Assembly (NCBI GenBank): GCA_004764695.1
Contig: SMSO01000035.1
Span: 3,663,040 to 3,727,039 of the forward strand
DNA: 64,000 nt
From: Schizochytrium sp. TIO01
Lineage: Eukaryota > Sar > Bigyra > Thraustochytrida > Thraustochytriidae
Reading direction: 5' to 3'
The notes beneath the pieces were generated by a model. That model ran no database searches. It was not told where the DNA came from and worked only from the letters and a program-made list of their open reading frames with translations. Made by a program: the position numbers and the translations under genes. Shown piece after piece: positions 9,877 to 20,255 of the stretch (its first letter is position 1; each line of letters starts with the position of its first letter).

Positions 9877-10941
9877 ATGGGTTTCTTTGGCGTCTTCGCG
9901 GGAATGATGATCACCGTATTGCCATTAGTCTCGGTGGTAGGCCTCTGGATCGCGTCCCTTTACGACCAAAGGTTCGCCAACATTGTCTACAAGCTACACC
10001 TGCTGCGCTTGGGTCTGAGCCATATGATTTTCTCCAAGGACAAGAAGTGGCCTCGCCAGCCTGATTCTGCTGAGATTCTTGACACTGTGGTGGCCTCCAA
10101 GCAAGTCATATTCGTCCGCCACGGAGAGAGCTGCTGGAATGAAGTTTTCAACAAAGGCTTTGGGCCAAGCTTCCCTGGACGTCTCTACCGCGCTCTCCGT
10201 GACGAGTTCTTTCAAGGCCCCACTCTGGACTCGACTTTCCTGGACTCTCCTTTGAGCGAGGAGGGTACTGAGCAGGCTGGAGGCCTAGCTAAGTTTGTGG
10301 AATCTAGTGATGAAGGTGTTGGTGCTGTTCTTAAGGGTCTGGAGGGTGAATCGGTGCTCGTCGCTAGTAATCTGCGCCGTGCTCTTTCAACTGCCACGAT
10401 TGGATTTTGGGCCCGCCTGCAGCGCACCCAGGAGAAGATCCACATTCTTTCATGCCTGCAGGAGGTGTCTACAAACGTTGACTGCGTTGCCCTCGCCAAG
10501 CCCCAGGGCTACCCTGAGCTTTCCGATGAAGAACTTCATGCAATCAATATGAAGAAGCAAACCTGGACCCCGGAGCGCTACTTTAATGCAGTGGAGAATG
10601 ATGGTGATAAACCGGTAAGCTCGCGCGGAATCAATCGCATGAAGGACTTTGCTTCTTGGGTTTTCGAGCAGGATGAGCCTACCATTATTGCTGCTGGACA
10701 CAGTTTGTACGCAAGACATTTCTTTAACACTTTTCTACCCCAGGCTTCAATGCATGTCGCTCGTGTTAACAAGATGCAAAACTGTGCTGTTGTTTCCTTC
10801 ACCCTTGAACTTGGCAAACTAAAGAACGGCAAAAGCTGGTACCGTATTCCGGAGGAGTCCATTGAGCCATTGTACCTTGGCTTCGAGGAGAAGAAAAAGA
10901 AGAAATCCTCGAAAACAACAAAACCTGAAAAGGGCGAATGA
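9877..10941 (+). CDS. Membrane-anchored histidine phosphatase (phosphoglycerate mutase-like)
   Basis: The protein is 354 aa. A hydrophobic N-terminal segment (residues about 8-27) is a probable signal anchor. The histidine phosphatase superfamily signature FVRHGESCWNE follows, with the phospho-acceptor His at 82. Arg167/168 (SNLRRA), Glu196 (LQE) and the second catalytic His275 (AAGHSLYARH) complete the usual active-site set. The tail is Lys-rich and ends KTTKPEKGE. Family members remove phosphate from small metabolites, lipids or proteins; the substrate cannot be read from the sequence. A membrane anchor with an intact active site suggests a membrane-bound phosphatase, not glycolytic mutase. 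The start is supported by the anchor beginning right after Met1. The 3' end converges with SBDS. Confidence 0.85.
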   Translation: MGFFGVFAGMMITVLPLVSVVGLWIASLYDQRFANIVYKLHLLRLGLSHMIFSKDKKWPRQPDSAEILDTVVASKQVIFVRHGESCWNEVFNKGFGPSFPGRLYRALRDEFFQGPTLDSTFLDSPLSEEGTEQAGGLAKFVESSDEGVGAVLKGLEGESVLVASNLRRALSTATIGFWARLQRTQEKIHILSCLQEVSTNVDCVALAKPQGYPELSDEELHAINMKKQTWTPERYFNAVENDGDKPVSSRGINRMKDFASWVFEQDEPTIIAAGHSLYARHFFNTFLPQASMHVARVNKMQNCAVVSFTLELGKLKNGKSWYRIPEESIEPLYLGFEEKKKKKSSKTTKPEKGE

Positions 10942-11332
10942 GCTTATTCATCTCTTCTGCCAAATACATTACTATCCTTTAACACCAACATACTATAAAT
11001 ACGCTTTTGCTTTTTACTGTTCTAAGAATACTGGTTCACACGCCAAAATCGTGTTTGCTTCTGCTTCTTCTTGGTGTCTTAAGACCCATAGTTCCTACGT
11101 TGCATGAAAAATCAAGAAAGCGGCTAGAAATCTTGAAATGCGTAATCTACATGATATGCCCTTCTATACCATGTGGACTTCAGCGTCTTAGCATGTGAAA
11201 TTATTGGTGCTTTGGTTGTGAAAGTGAAAAATATGGTGCAAGGAACTTGAGAAAAGTAAACAAATACTTTAGAAACATGGTTGTAGTAATATGAAAGAAA
11301 TATAATAGGGCATAGACACGTGTTTGTTCGCT
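10942..11332. other. Convergent spacer between the histidine phosphatase and SBDS genes
   Basis: Short A+T-rich DNA that probably holds the two 3' untranslated regions. Nothing else is seen. Confidence 0.6.
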
Positions 11333-12673
11333 TTAGGCATAATCAAGCAGAATTGCGTCACGCTCCTCAGGACCAAGCAAGTCAAACTCCTCTTGGGTCA
11401 TGCATGGCAGTTTCTTCATGCTAAGTTTGAGGTTCAGGCGGTGCAAGTCAGTTTTATAATGCTCACGCTGAAGGGTACGATCAGAGCCAAAGGCTACATT
11501 GCAGGTGCGGCAGCGCAGACCACCCGTGTCTGTGTTCGGAGCAGCAGGTGCCACTGCAGGTGTGGGGGCCGGTGCTGCAGAATTAGCAGTCGTTGTAGTA
11601 GCAGATGCGGGCTCTGACTTGGAAGGCTTGTCATCCTCTTCATCATCATTGTCATCGTCTTCTTCACGGGCAAGACGGCGGAGATCCTTCTTCTTCTTCT
11701 TCTTGTTCTTTTTCTGCTGAATCTTCAGTTTCTGTAGGCTCATCACCTGCTCCTCATAGGGGTCAAGTTCCTCAGTATCGCCCTTGGATTTAGCGTCATT
11801 GCTCTTGCCATCATCATCATTCTCACGAGCATTGCCATCATCTATATCCTCATCATTAGCTTCTGTAGATGCCGCAGCCTTACCGGACTTTGTCGTACGT
11901 TTGGCATCAGCTGTCTCCACGTCTGCCTCGGTGTCATCCTGGACGCTGAAGTCCTTCACTTCAATAGATCCAGGCGGATTAAGTGCTGCTACGAACTCTG
12001 AGAGTGCCCTAAAATGGCCGGGGTCAAGATAAATCTGCTGCACAAATGAATCTACAGTTTCTTCAGCGCGGGAGACCTCTCCGTCGATGAGCTCCACTTG
12101 TTTAGTGACCTCGTCCTTAAGGTCCTTCTCAACCGCTACTCGCACAAGCATCTGGGCTCTCTTGATAGGCATAACCTTCTCCAGCTCACGAATAACCTCA
12201 AGAGCCTGCTGCTTAGCACTTTTGCTTGTGACAGCTGCGAAATGAATTGTATCTCGCATTGCTGTCTCGATAGTGCTGACGGGATAGGGTCTCATATTCT
12301 GAGGGTTAACACATTTCTCACTCACAATTGTGGCTACGTTCTTGAACCTGTTCTGAATTTGCACTGCTCGCTCACCCTCTGAGATCTGAGAAGTTCCTTT
12401 GCTTAAGATAATTCTGCACACTGCCTCAGTGTCACTGGTGCCGAAGGCGGCTTCAAGGTCCTTAGTCTTCGCAACCACGCCCTTGGAGACATTTTCGAAG
12501 ACACGATCGATTTGCAGTACCTCATCAATGTCCGTCTCAAGACCACTGCGCCAGTTCTCAATTTTGTTGCGGTAGCACGCAACCTCGAAGCGCTTGCCGT
12601 GACGCTTCAGACGCACCACAGCCACATTGGTCAGGCGAACCTGGTTCACAGCCTGTTGGATCTTTTGGCTCAT
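11333..12673 (-). CDS. SBDS: SBDS ribosome maturation factor with acidic linker and C2H2 finger
   Basis: The protein is 446 aa from the ATG at 12673 (MSQKIQQAV). A longer frame from 12703 adds ten residues that do not fit the family. Residues 1-250 follow SBDS closely: VRLTNVAVVRLKRHGKRFEVACY, the WRSGLETDIDEVLQ helix, the FANVSKG-like segment (FENVSKGV), and RPYPVSTIETAM leading into domains II and III. SBDS works with the GTPase EFL1 to evict eIF6 from late 60S subunits. After the core comes an Asp/Glu/Lys-rich linker with a poly-Lys run, and then a U1/REI1-type zinc finger (Cys388, Cys391, His405, His411, HYKTDLHRLNLK). The usual length is about 250 aa; plant SBDS proteins also carry such an extension. 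A single exon is seen. Confidence 0.93.
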   Translation of the reverse strand: MSQKIQQAVNQVRLTNVAVVRLKRHGKRFEVACYRNKIENWRSGLETDIDEVLQIDRVFENVSKGVVAKTKDLEAAFGTSDTEAVCRIILSKGTSQISEGERAVQIQNRFKNVATIVSEKCVNPQNMRPYPVSTIETAMRDTIHFAAVTSKSAKQQALEVIRELEKVMPIKRAQMLVRVAVEKDLKDEVTKQVELIDGEVSRAEETVDSFVQQIYLDPGHFRALSEFVAALNPPGSIEVKDFSVQDDTEADVETADAKRTTKSGKAAASTEANDEDIDDGNARENDDDGKSNDAKSKGDTEELDPYEEQVMSLQKLKIQQKKNKKKKKKDLRRLAREEDDDNDDEEDDKPSKSEPASATTTTANSAAPAPTPAVAPAAPNTDTGGLRCRTCNVAFGSDRTLQREHYKTDLHRLNLKLSMKKLPCMTQEEFDLLGPEERDAILLDYA

Positions 12674-13618
12674 GACGACAAACAAGGGCAGAGCAGAACG
12701 CAAGGCGAACGCAAACTCTGGCGCGAGGTCAGTCGACTTAAGGTCTGCAGAGGAGCCCGACTTGGCCCAAATACAGAAGGTTCAACGATCTTCCTCAGAT
12801 TGGATCTGCAGTCGAAGTTGAGGCAATGGATGGAGTGCCAGTGAAAGTGAATGAATAGGCCTAAATCATACTAAAAATTAGAAAATGAATGAAGAAATCC
12901 AATTAGAAAGAACTTTAGAGAATTGCTGAAAGAGTGAACCTAAGAACAAGATTGACAAAGAAAAAACAACAGCAACAGAAGTAGAAGGAGCTGTTGATCA
13001 AAGAAGACCTAATTACAGGCTTGAGAAGGGCGCCAGGCTCTTCACTAGATGGTACGAAGGTTGATAAAAAAAATTAATCCTTTTGTAAAAATGTAAATTA
13101 CCATGAAAATTAAATAGAGCTGTACTAATAGTGTATTATAAGTGACTAAGAGTATCAACTCTCCTGGCTTCGCAGAACAGCTATGAAGGAAAATTACAAA
13201 AACTGTAATAACGGGATAAACTAATACAAGGAATGGATAAAAATCTTGCAACCACGCTATTGTTGGCAAGATCGAACTCTTGATGGACGCAACGAAGTTC
13301 ATATGCATGGTTCAGGGAAGGATAAGTTGCCTCAAATGAAGTAGAGAATTGAGGGGTCTCTGTAAGCCTCATGCAGTGTATCCGTACCTACAGACCATTG
13401 TAACTAGAAGTCTCAAATCCTGTATCAAGCCTAAATCTTGTTAAAATCAGGCTATCTGAGCTATTACAGAGAAATGTTTGGTGTAGTTCGAAAGCGCGGG
13501 GAAGCGCAAAAATGGTCAAGTACAGAACTCTCGTGTGCATCAAAACAGAAATAGAACATTATAAAATTAGACAGTTAACGTCACAACCTGAAAAGAAAGG
13601 TGGAGCAAATGTAAAGCA
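12674..13618. other. Intergenic between the SBDS gene start and the end of the first 7TM gene
   Basis: This holds the promoter side of SBDS and the 3' region of the downstream minus-strand gene. No credible coding frame or RNA gene was found. Confidence 0.55.
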
Positions 13619-14938
13619 TTATAGAGGGGTCTCAGAATGGGGCCGACCTGCGTCACAGCTAGGTCTGTGCGGAGGTAACCACACTGGTGGTGTGACTTGG
13701 AAAACAGTGATGGATGAGCGACCTCCTTTCTTCTCCATGGACGATCCAATTTGGGTATTATCAAAAGACCACTCGTCTTCTACTACTACAACCTTGACCT
13801 TTTCTGATTTGGTGTTACTTGTTGAAGAGTTCTTCATAGAAAGTTCAGACGCTCGAACATTCTCCAAAACATTAAAGTACAGGTAGTAAAGTACAGCGAG
13901 TGTTGCACAGAGGATAAAGAATGGCACACCTTCATCAAAAATGACTATAGTTTGTACCTTTTTATTCGGGCTCATGGTAGAGCGTTGGCCGTTCGCTGGA
14001 AGTAATGTCATTGCGGAATAAACAAAACCGCTCATGAAGACTAGTGAGAGCGCAAAGACAACAACTGTTGAGGTATGACGAACACGATGCAAAAGGAGGT
14101 TGTAACGACATTTGGCCTCGTGCTTCATACTAGCGCTTGAATCTGTTCTTGACAAATCTGGGCTCTCATCGTCGCTGCATACGTGGGCTGGGGAAGTAAT
14201 GACCTCTTCAAGCATTTCTACCATCCCCGCTGCGCCGTAGGCAAAGCAGCCAATCATGAAGAGAATAAATGGAGCTGTAAAGACTGCAACATATGCTGTA
14301 CGGCCAAGACCAAACAAAACTGCTAGACCTACAACAAGAAGGCCTTCGAAAACATATACGACGCGACTATAAACAGATAAACCGCGCTTCATACTTTGCG
14401 TTAAGTGTCTTGACATACGAGCAACTTTAACCCATACCAAAGAAACATTCAGAAAAGACAATGTACTAAGGCACAAAGTGCACCCGACCATTGCTCGCTC
14501 TAGAGGCATGAGCAAAGGCTGGCGAGTTAATTCTCCATTAGACCCAGCCTCAAGAATGTTTTGATCTGGCTTAAGGACAATCGCAATGGTGGTGGCGCGC
14601 CAACAAATGTGAGCTAACATAGCACTCCAAAGCATCATTAGAGTCGCCACCTGCACATTTGTTTGACATCCACTCACTCTGATAAACCTCAAGAGCAAAA
14701 TAGATGCAGCAATGAAGGCAATTAACCCCAAGAGAAGTTGCAGGCTTGCCGAAACAATGAAGAAGTATGAGGTACCTCCTAATTCCAAACAATCATCTCC
14801 TGTCCAGCCATACCAGTACGAACATGTGCAAAGGCTCTGGTCGTCATACCAAGATGCGTTCAAATAGCAAACGTATGGCGCAACACATCCTGACGACCCA
14901 GTGTCTTCGGAGCAAGGTGCTCCCCAGTAATCACCCAT
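13619..14938 (-). CDS. Seven-helix membrane protein with cysteine-rich ectodomain, copy A
   Basis: The protein is 439 aa, starting at the ATG at 14938. Residues 1-55 form a compact six-cysteine module (Cys 9, 18, 24, 37, 39, 50) ending CSYWYGWTGDDCLEL, like an EGF-type fold. There is no separate signal peptide, so helix 1 probably acts as a reverse signal anchor and leaves the module outside. Seven hydrophobic segments follow (about residues 57-85, 97-125, 150-175, 195-215, 220-245, 290-315 and 335-358). Basic loops after helix 3 (MSRHLTQSMKRG) fit a cytoplasmic face, giving an N-out/C-in receptor-like topology. The tail has EDEWSF and RSSITVF motifs shared with copy B 2 kb away. I recognise no named GPCR family; receptor function is inference from topology. 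Confidence 0.8.
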   Translation of the reverse strand: MGDYWGAPCSEDTGSSGCVAPYVCYLNASWYDDQSLCTCSYWYGWTGDDCLELGGTSYFFIVSASLQLLLGLIAFIAASILLLRFIRVSGCQTNVQVATLMMLWSAMLAHICWRATTIAIVLKPDQNILEAGSNGELTRQPLLMPLERAMVGCTLCLSTLSFLNVSLVWVKVARMSRHLTQSMKRGLSVYSRVVYVFEGLLVVGLAVLFGLGRTAYVAVFTAPFILFMIGCFAYGAAGMVEMLEEVITSPAHVCSDDESPDLSRTDSSASMKHEAKCRYNLLLHRVRHTSTVVVFALSLVFMSGFVYSAMTLLPANGQRSTMSPNKKVQTIVIFDEGVPFFILCATLAVLYYLYFNVLENVRASELSMKNSSTSNTKSEKVKVVVVEDEWSFDNTQIGSSMEKKGGRSSITVFQVTPPVWLPPHRPSCDAGRPHSETPL

Positions 14939-16897
14939 CTTTAGAATGCAATCTGATCAGCTATTTGGGTACCTTTTGGTCTTATTTGTGTTTTGCTTGC
15001 GTTGCAGGCTCGCCAAAATTCTATTCGGGCTTTGTGGCCTTGCCGATGCGCTGCACGTGCCGTGAATTTCTTTTAAGAGTGTACTCGAGCCTCTCTAGTG
15101 TTGTAATTCCCCCTGCATGTGCTGCGAGCCTTTTCCTAGAGAGCTCTCGTCCTAGCTACCTGCAAAATAACAATACCGTCTGAGTTAATCTTGGAATCTG
15201 TTAGGACACGTTAGACTCGATTGTGCTTTCAGCTGAATGAATGCTTACAAACTTACATCACTTTTCACAATGATAGGCTCCCAAGTAGCGTTCGGAAAGA
15301 TCGGGGTCTTTAGATTCTCCTGTCTTAAAATTTGGCGATACTAGTAGTACATATAGAGTTTACTGCATACGTTTAACTGGCATGGTCACTTTTGTCTTTT
15401 TTTCTTATCTTTCTTTTCTCTTGTGGATTGTGAAATTCCAAGACTCCCCCCCGTCTTTCCTAAGTCCCCAAGCAAGGTGGCTGGTTATACACATCATCAT
15501 TTTATGTGTCCCATGATAAGAAAGAGTATCCCTAGATGTCGCCACAAGGTGAGTGTGGCTGATGGTTGCATTTGTCTTGAGGGCAGGTAAAGAACCAAGA
15601 GACGATGAATACCTACATGAGACGAAGTTACTCTATTTATCATTATTACAACTACTATTACTAAGAGCAGTCTTAATAGTGTCACGAGTGGTGCTAGTGG
15701 TACTAGTAATAGTATTAAAACCACACGGAGTACGTGTGGCATTCTTTGAAAAAGAACCAAGCTAAGAAAGAAGTGACTTCTTGAACATGAGTTTCAAGCA
15801 ACGCAAAACATGGAGCAATGTCACAGCAAACATGAAAACATCTCGAATATGCCATGCGCGGATGAAAACTGTAGTTTTCAATAGAGAATATACGCTAATT
15901 TGAAAGAACACTATACTCAAATAAGCAGTTATTTCTTCTCATCTCTGGTTGAACTTGGAGGTATCCATGCATAGCTCACAGATACTATGAGGGGATTCCG
16001 GTATCATTTATTAGCATATTAAAATGATCATACTATTTTACTTCGCAAGGTATCGATAATATAAATCACTGGCCTTTGTATCTGGGCCAAAACACCGTGA
16101 CTGGTTGCGTTCTGGGATTGCATAGTAGTTCGCATAGAAAAAGCAACTTGAAAGTAATCATGCAAGTTTTCATTCAAAGCACACTAGCACCAAAATGAAC
16201 GTGTGTACTACAATACAAGCCAAGTGTAAGCCTGAGCTGCATCATGAGATCCTTGTGCCAGTGATTCAGGTAGCACATAAAAGAAGACAACTTAAATTGG
16301 AACAACTCTCGAACCATAAGTAAGCAAATTTCTTTCTCTCTTTATGAAGCATTTCTTCAATTCTGTAAGTTCCCGGCATGCTTTTTTTTGCACTGTTTAA
16401 GCAGCAATGCTGTAGTGACCCAGGTAGGACTCGTTTGTTTCCAACATAGTTCGACCTCTGGATGTCATTCCCCACAGACCTCAATAATAGTTATAGTACC
16501 AACGAAATAGTAAAACCTGAGCACTGGTCTCATTGTCGATGAACAGATCTCTACATGTAATTTGGAGGGCCAATCATTTCCCTTATGGATTCTAACTAGT
16601 GTTATACAAGACAACAGAAAGGCTTCTAAAGCAACGTTTGCTAGAGCGTCAGAGAAACTTGATGATCATGCTGTTATCTATGGTACACTTTAAAGCTAAA
16701 CGTCATTATTTAGTGCATGATGATCTTTATAGACCAGGCTTCGTCGGCCGTAGCTCTAGACGTGGTTCAAGGCGACTTGGGATAACATAGCAGTTAAAGA
16801 CAAGACTGTGGACGTCGCTACACCTAAGAGCACTAGAACGTATGGCGCGTGCCTCATCAGAACATAACAAAATCTACAACGATTACACATTTCTATT
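14939..16897. other. Spacer between the tandem 7TM genes
   Basis: About 2 kb separate the start of copy A from the stop of copy B. A low-complexity run of ATT/ACT-type triplets at about 15630-15720 gives artefactual Leu/Val-rich frames. I saw no third gene copy or degraded fragment of one. Confidence 0.5.
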
Positions 16898-18166
16898 CTA
16901 CATTTGCAAGTTTTTGGGTGTTGGAGCATCAAAAACACTTACGGAAGACCTTGCATAGGTTCGTACTGACGATCCGAATGACCAGCCCTCGTCCTCAGCT
17001 AGAGGCTTGTCTGTGACTTGAACAACGCCTTGTGCAGATATTGATGTGCTGGTCTGCCATGATTTACGAACTGTCTCAAGAACAGTAAAGTAAAGATAGT
17101 ATAAGGCCGTGAGCTGGGCACATAAAATGAAGAAGGGAATTGCCTCATTAAATAGGACCACTACATGAGCTTTTCGATGAGGATCAATGGTAGACCTTTG
17201 ACCATATTCTGGAATCAATGTTAGACCCGTGTAGATAATGCCACACATGAGTGTCAAAGCGAGGGTAGCAACAACTCCAAAGGCTGTTCTCTGGACACGG
17301 AAAATTAATGTGTTATAGATACCTGTAGCGCCTTGTGTATCCTCTTTGGCACCATGTCGTTGTTGTTGTTGTTCGAGCTCATCGTGCTGATTCATGCTCC
17401 CCTGATGAGCTCGAGTTGTCGCTGTGAGAGCATCAGACAAAAGGCTTGTCATTGACACAGCGCCATATGCAAAGCAGACAATCATGAAAAGTAGGAAAGG
17501 AGCCGCAAAAAATGTGACATACCCAGTAAGCCCAAGACCAAAAAGAATGGTCAAACCAATCACTAATAGGCCTTCAAAAACATAAACGGTTCTTCTATAG
17601 GCAGAGAGACCCCATCTCATATTGTGAGTTAGGTGCCTTGATAAGCGTGCAATTTGAACCCAAACCAGTGATGCATTCAAAAGCGCTAAAGTGCCTAAAC
17701 ACATGGTCAAACCTATCATAGCTCGTTCAACCGGTGTGAGTTGGTGTACCCGACCTTCATCATTTGCTTTGATTTCTAGTGTATTATCCCAAGGGGTGAG
17801 TACAATCATCATTGTCACGACACGCCAGCAAATCAAAACGACAAGTGCTAACCACAACAAAATTAAGGTAATGACTTGTATATTACCAAACTTGCATCCA
17901 TCAATGTAAAAGTATCGAGCTAGCAGAACTGTTGCAAGAGCGAGTCCGATAAATGCTGCTGATGCCTGAATGCCCGCAGAGGAGATTAGAAAATACGATG
18001 CTCCGCTAAGCTCCAGGCAGTCATCGCCAGACCAGCCGTACCAATATGAACACGTGCATAGGTTCGTATTATTGTACCATGATGCATGGATATAACATAC
18101 ATATGGTGCTACGCATCCGCTGGAGCCGGTATCTTGCGTACAATATGCTCCCCAGTAGTCGCCCAT
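16898..18166 (-). CDS. Seven-helix membrane protein with cysteine-rich ectodomain, copy B
   Basis: The protein is 422 aa and a tandem paralogue of the gene at 13619-14938 in the same orientation. The start (MGDYWGAYC) and all six ectodomain cysteines (9, 18, 24, 37, 39, 50) match, as do GSSGCVAPYVCY and the SYWYGW.GDDCLEL block. Helices 4-7 share long identities such as RTVYVFEGLLV, QRST..P..K and IPFFILCA. The loop between helices 5 and 6 is more divergent and Gln-rich. The tail again ends with an acidic W-S-F block and RSSVSVF. Strong conservation of the ectodomain, with loop divergence, suggests related but not identical functions, possibly different ligands or partners. Confidence 0.8.
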   Translation of the reverse strand: MGDYWGAYCTQDTGSSGCVAPYVCYIHASWYNNTNLCTCSYWYGWSGDDCLELSGASYFLISSAGIQASAAFIGLALATVLLARYFYIDGCKFGNIQVITLILLWLALVVLICWRVVTMMIVLTPWDNTLEIKANDEGRVHQLTPVERAMIGLTMCLGTLALLNASLVWVQIARLSRHLTHNMRWGLSAYRRTVYVFEGLLVIGLTILFGLGLTGYVTFFAAPFLLFMIVCFAYGAVSMTSLLSDALTATTRAHQGSMNQHDELEQQQQRHGAKEDTQGATGIYNTLIFRVQRTAFGVVATLALTLMCGIIYTGLTLIPEYGQRSTIDPHRKAHVVVLFNEAIPFFILCAQLTALYYLYFTVLETVRKSWQTSTSISAQGVVQVTDKPLAEDEGWSFGSSVRTYARSSVSVFDAPTPKNLQM

Positions 18167-19590
18167 CCTATGTCAGTGCTATACAGGTATCCGCCTGCAC
18201 AACCAAATCCCGCACAATTCCGAGTGCGAACCAACCTGCGCAGAAATTGCAGGTTTGCATTTAAGATTGGTTATGTATGCCCTTGTTCTTTTCTGAATTG
18301 GCGGCCCTTTTACTTCCCTTTGACGAGGACTGTCAAGTGCAGTTATGAGTTTGGAATCTCCAGTTGCTCAAAAGGTGGGAGCGAATCTCTCATGCATAAA
18401 CGATGGCAACTATGGTAGGTAGTGATGAGAGGAGGAGGTAGTGACATAATTGGTAGCCTACTTACTTCGTTTTCTCGTACCTAAGACCAGCTGCCAAGGA
18501 GAAACAATACTCATCTCCATCTCACTTACATACTACTTACTACCTACCTCCAAGTTTTCCTTGAGTTCTTCATGGGTACCTAGCTAGGTTGCTCCTATTC
18601 CAAACGTGAAGATAGTTGTTTTTAATCAAAGTCGACACGTGCCAGAGTCTAGGTAGGGTAGGTAGGTTCGCAAGTTTGATGCAATGAACTTGCTGAAGCA
18701 TGTTCACGCCAGGCTGCTGCACTGCCTTCTAAACGCAAGCCAGAAAGTCCAAAATATACATTTAAAGATAGAGTGACAGAGGTCAATATCTTGTTTAGGT
18801 GATGCGAAGCTATCAAAAATCAGCGAAGGAGATGGACTGTTTGTTAAATTAAATTGCTAGCTGCACTCTAGAGCCTATTACTAGGTACAAGGTAGGTACT
18901 AACCATCTCGCGAACTATAGGCAACTTACTGCTGTCATTTGTAGTTGGTTGACACCTCTACTTGGTCAACCATATGATATCACGACTATCGTCCCGAACA
19001 TTTAGTGGGTTTTCGCTTTCGAGAGATGAGTCGCACTTGAAAAGCTCATGCCTTAAACTGTATTTCGAGTTGTTTGAGCAGAGTTGAATCTACTGATAGT
19101 ATCAACTACTAGAGTGCACACTATGGCGTCTCAGACCTTTACTTTCCACCTCCAAGTCAGATTCTGACAAGAACATTGGTTTTGAACTCCGGGTCCGCCC
19201 CAGGGGACCTCCCAAGATTCTCATTCACAATTCGAGATCCTTTACACCCAGCTTGAATATGCATAAGTACACCTCTAATTGTACCTCAAGATTGTACTCG
19301 CAGGGTTCAGATGGCGCAAAGTCTTCAAATTAGAGGTTATCTATCAGATCTTCGTGCTACCGACTATTTTCTCACACCAGAGCCTTCAATCAACGAATTG
19401 TGTACCGGCAACGGTGAGGGTGAGTGAACAAGTCTTTATCGCCCTGCCGACTCGCGCCTTTTTAGCACGCAGTAGAAGAAGGCCTAGTTTACTATGGCTC
19501 TACAGTCTTTTCGCAAGAAGAAGTAGTATATGAGTTCTTATACATTAATTCCTGAGGTACTTCCCGTGTGTACACATAGCATTCTTACCA

Positions 19591-19908
19591 TCATACGCTA
19601 GGAAGTTGGTTAGACTTTAGTCCTTCAATGGTCTCTGACCCCGACTGCAAGAGTAGAGATACTCTGTGCAAGTCAAACTGCAACAGTAGTTGACGCGTAG
19701 TTGATACAAGTTGACATTTATGATGCGGAATAGGCTTGTCGTGACAGTCATCCAGACTCAAGCTTTTACAGTCATGACGGGATGAATTTAGGGCAGTCAA
19801 TATCCTTGCACGAAGAGGTTGCATTGGAAATTTCGCAGAGGCTGCTATTTGCATCTTGCATCTTCTCAAAATATGCAAAGTATACTTTTGGTAGAAAAAT
19901 TGAGTCAT
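19591..19908 (-). CDS. Possible hypothetical protein, 105 aa (doubtful)
   Basis: This is a complete ATG-to-stop frame starting MTQFFYQKYTLHILRRCK. The composition is mixed and moderately basic, and no domain, signal peptide or membrane segment is recognised. It stands alone in a spacer, and a 105-codon frame can occur by chance in A+T-balanced DNA. Confidence 0.22.
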   Translation of the reverse strand: MTQFFYQKYTLHILRRCKMQIAASAKFPMQPLRARILTALNSSRHDCKSLSLDDCHDKPIPHHKCQLVSTTRQLLLQFDLHRVSLLLQSGSETIEGLKSNQLPSV

Positions 19909-20230
19909 CTTTCACTCCACAAGCCAAGAGTTATTAATCTGTGGCATCCTTCAATTTCGGGATTTGATCACACACTTATTACGTCACAGAAGAAATAAAA
20001 TGGTATTTATCAAAAATTAATTTCCGGTATACCTCATATGTTTTTCTCCGTGCCCATTGGTAAGATGAAATGGAAAGCGCCCCATGAATCTACAATTAAT
20101 TTGGACTCTTAGAAGAAGAGCAACATCAGATTCTCAATACGAAAAGATGAGGAGTTACAACCACATTCGTTGTCGTCATTTTCACTTCCTAGTAGAAAAT
20201 GGAAAATTAAAATTGTGGCGCTAGAAGAAA

Positions 20231-20255
20231 CAGCGGCAGCAGCAGCAGCAGCAGT
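20231..20255. repeat. Short CAG triplet run
   Basis: About eight CAG/CGG-type triplets in noncoding DNA. Confidence 0.8.

Noticed and set aside
13251-13310. GAGTTCGATC on the minus strand, tRNA-like
   Set aside because: Stem and loop sizes do not fit a T-arm, and no cloverleaf can be drawn.
15497-15765. Very hydrophobic Leu/Val-rich minus frame, membrane-protein-like
   Set aside because: It arises from a run of ATT/ACT-type triplets; the opposite strand gives a similar artefact.
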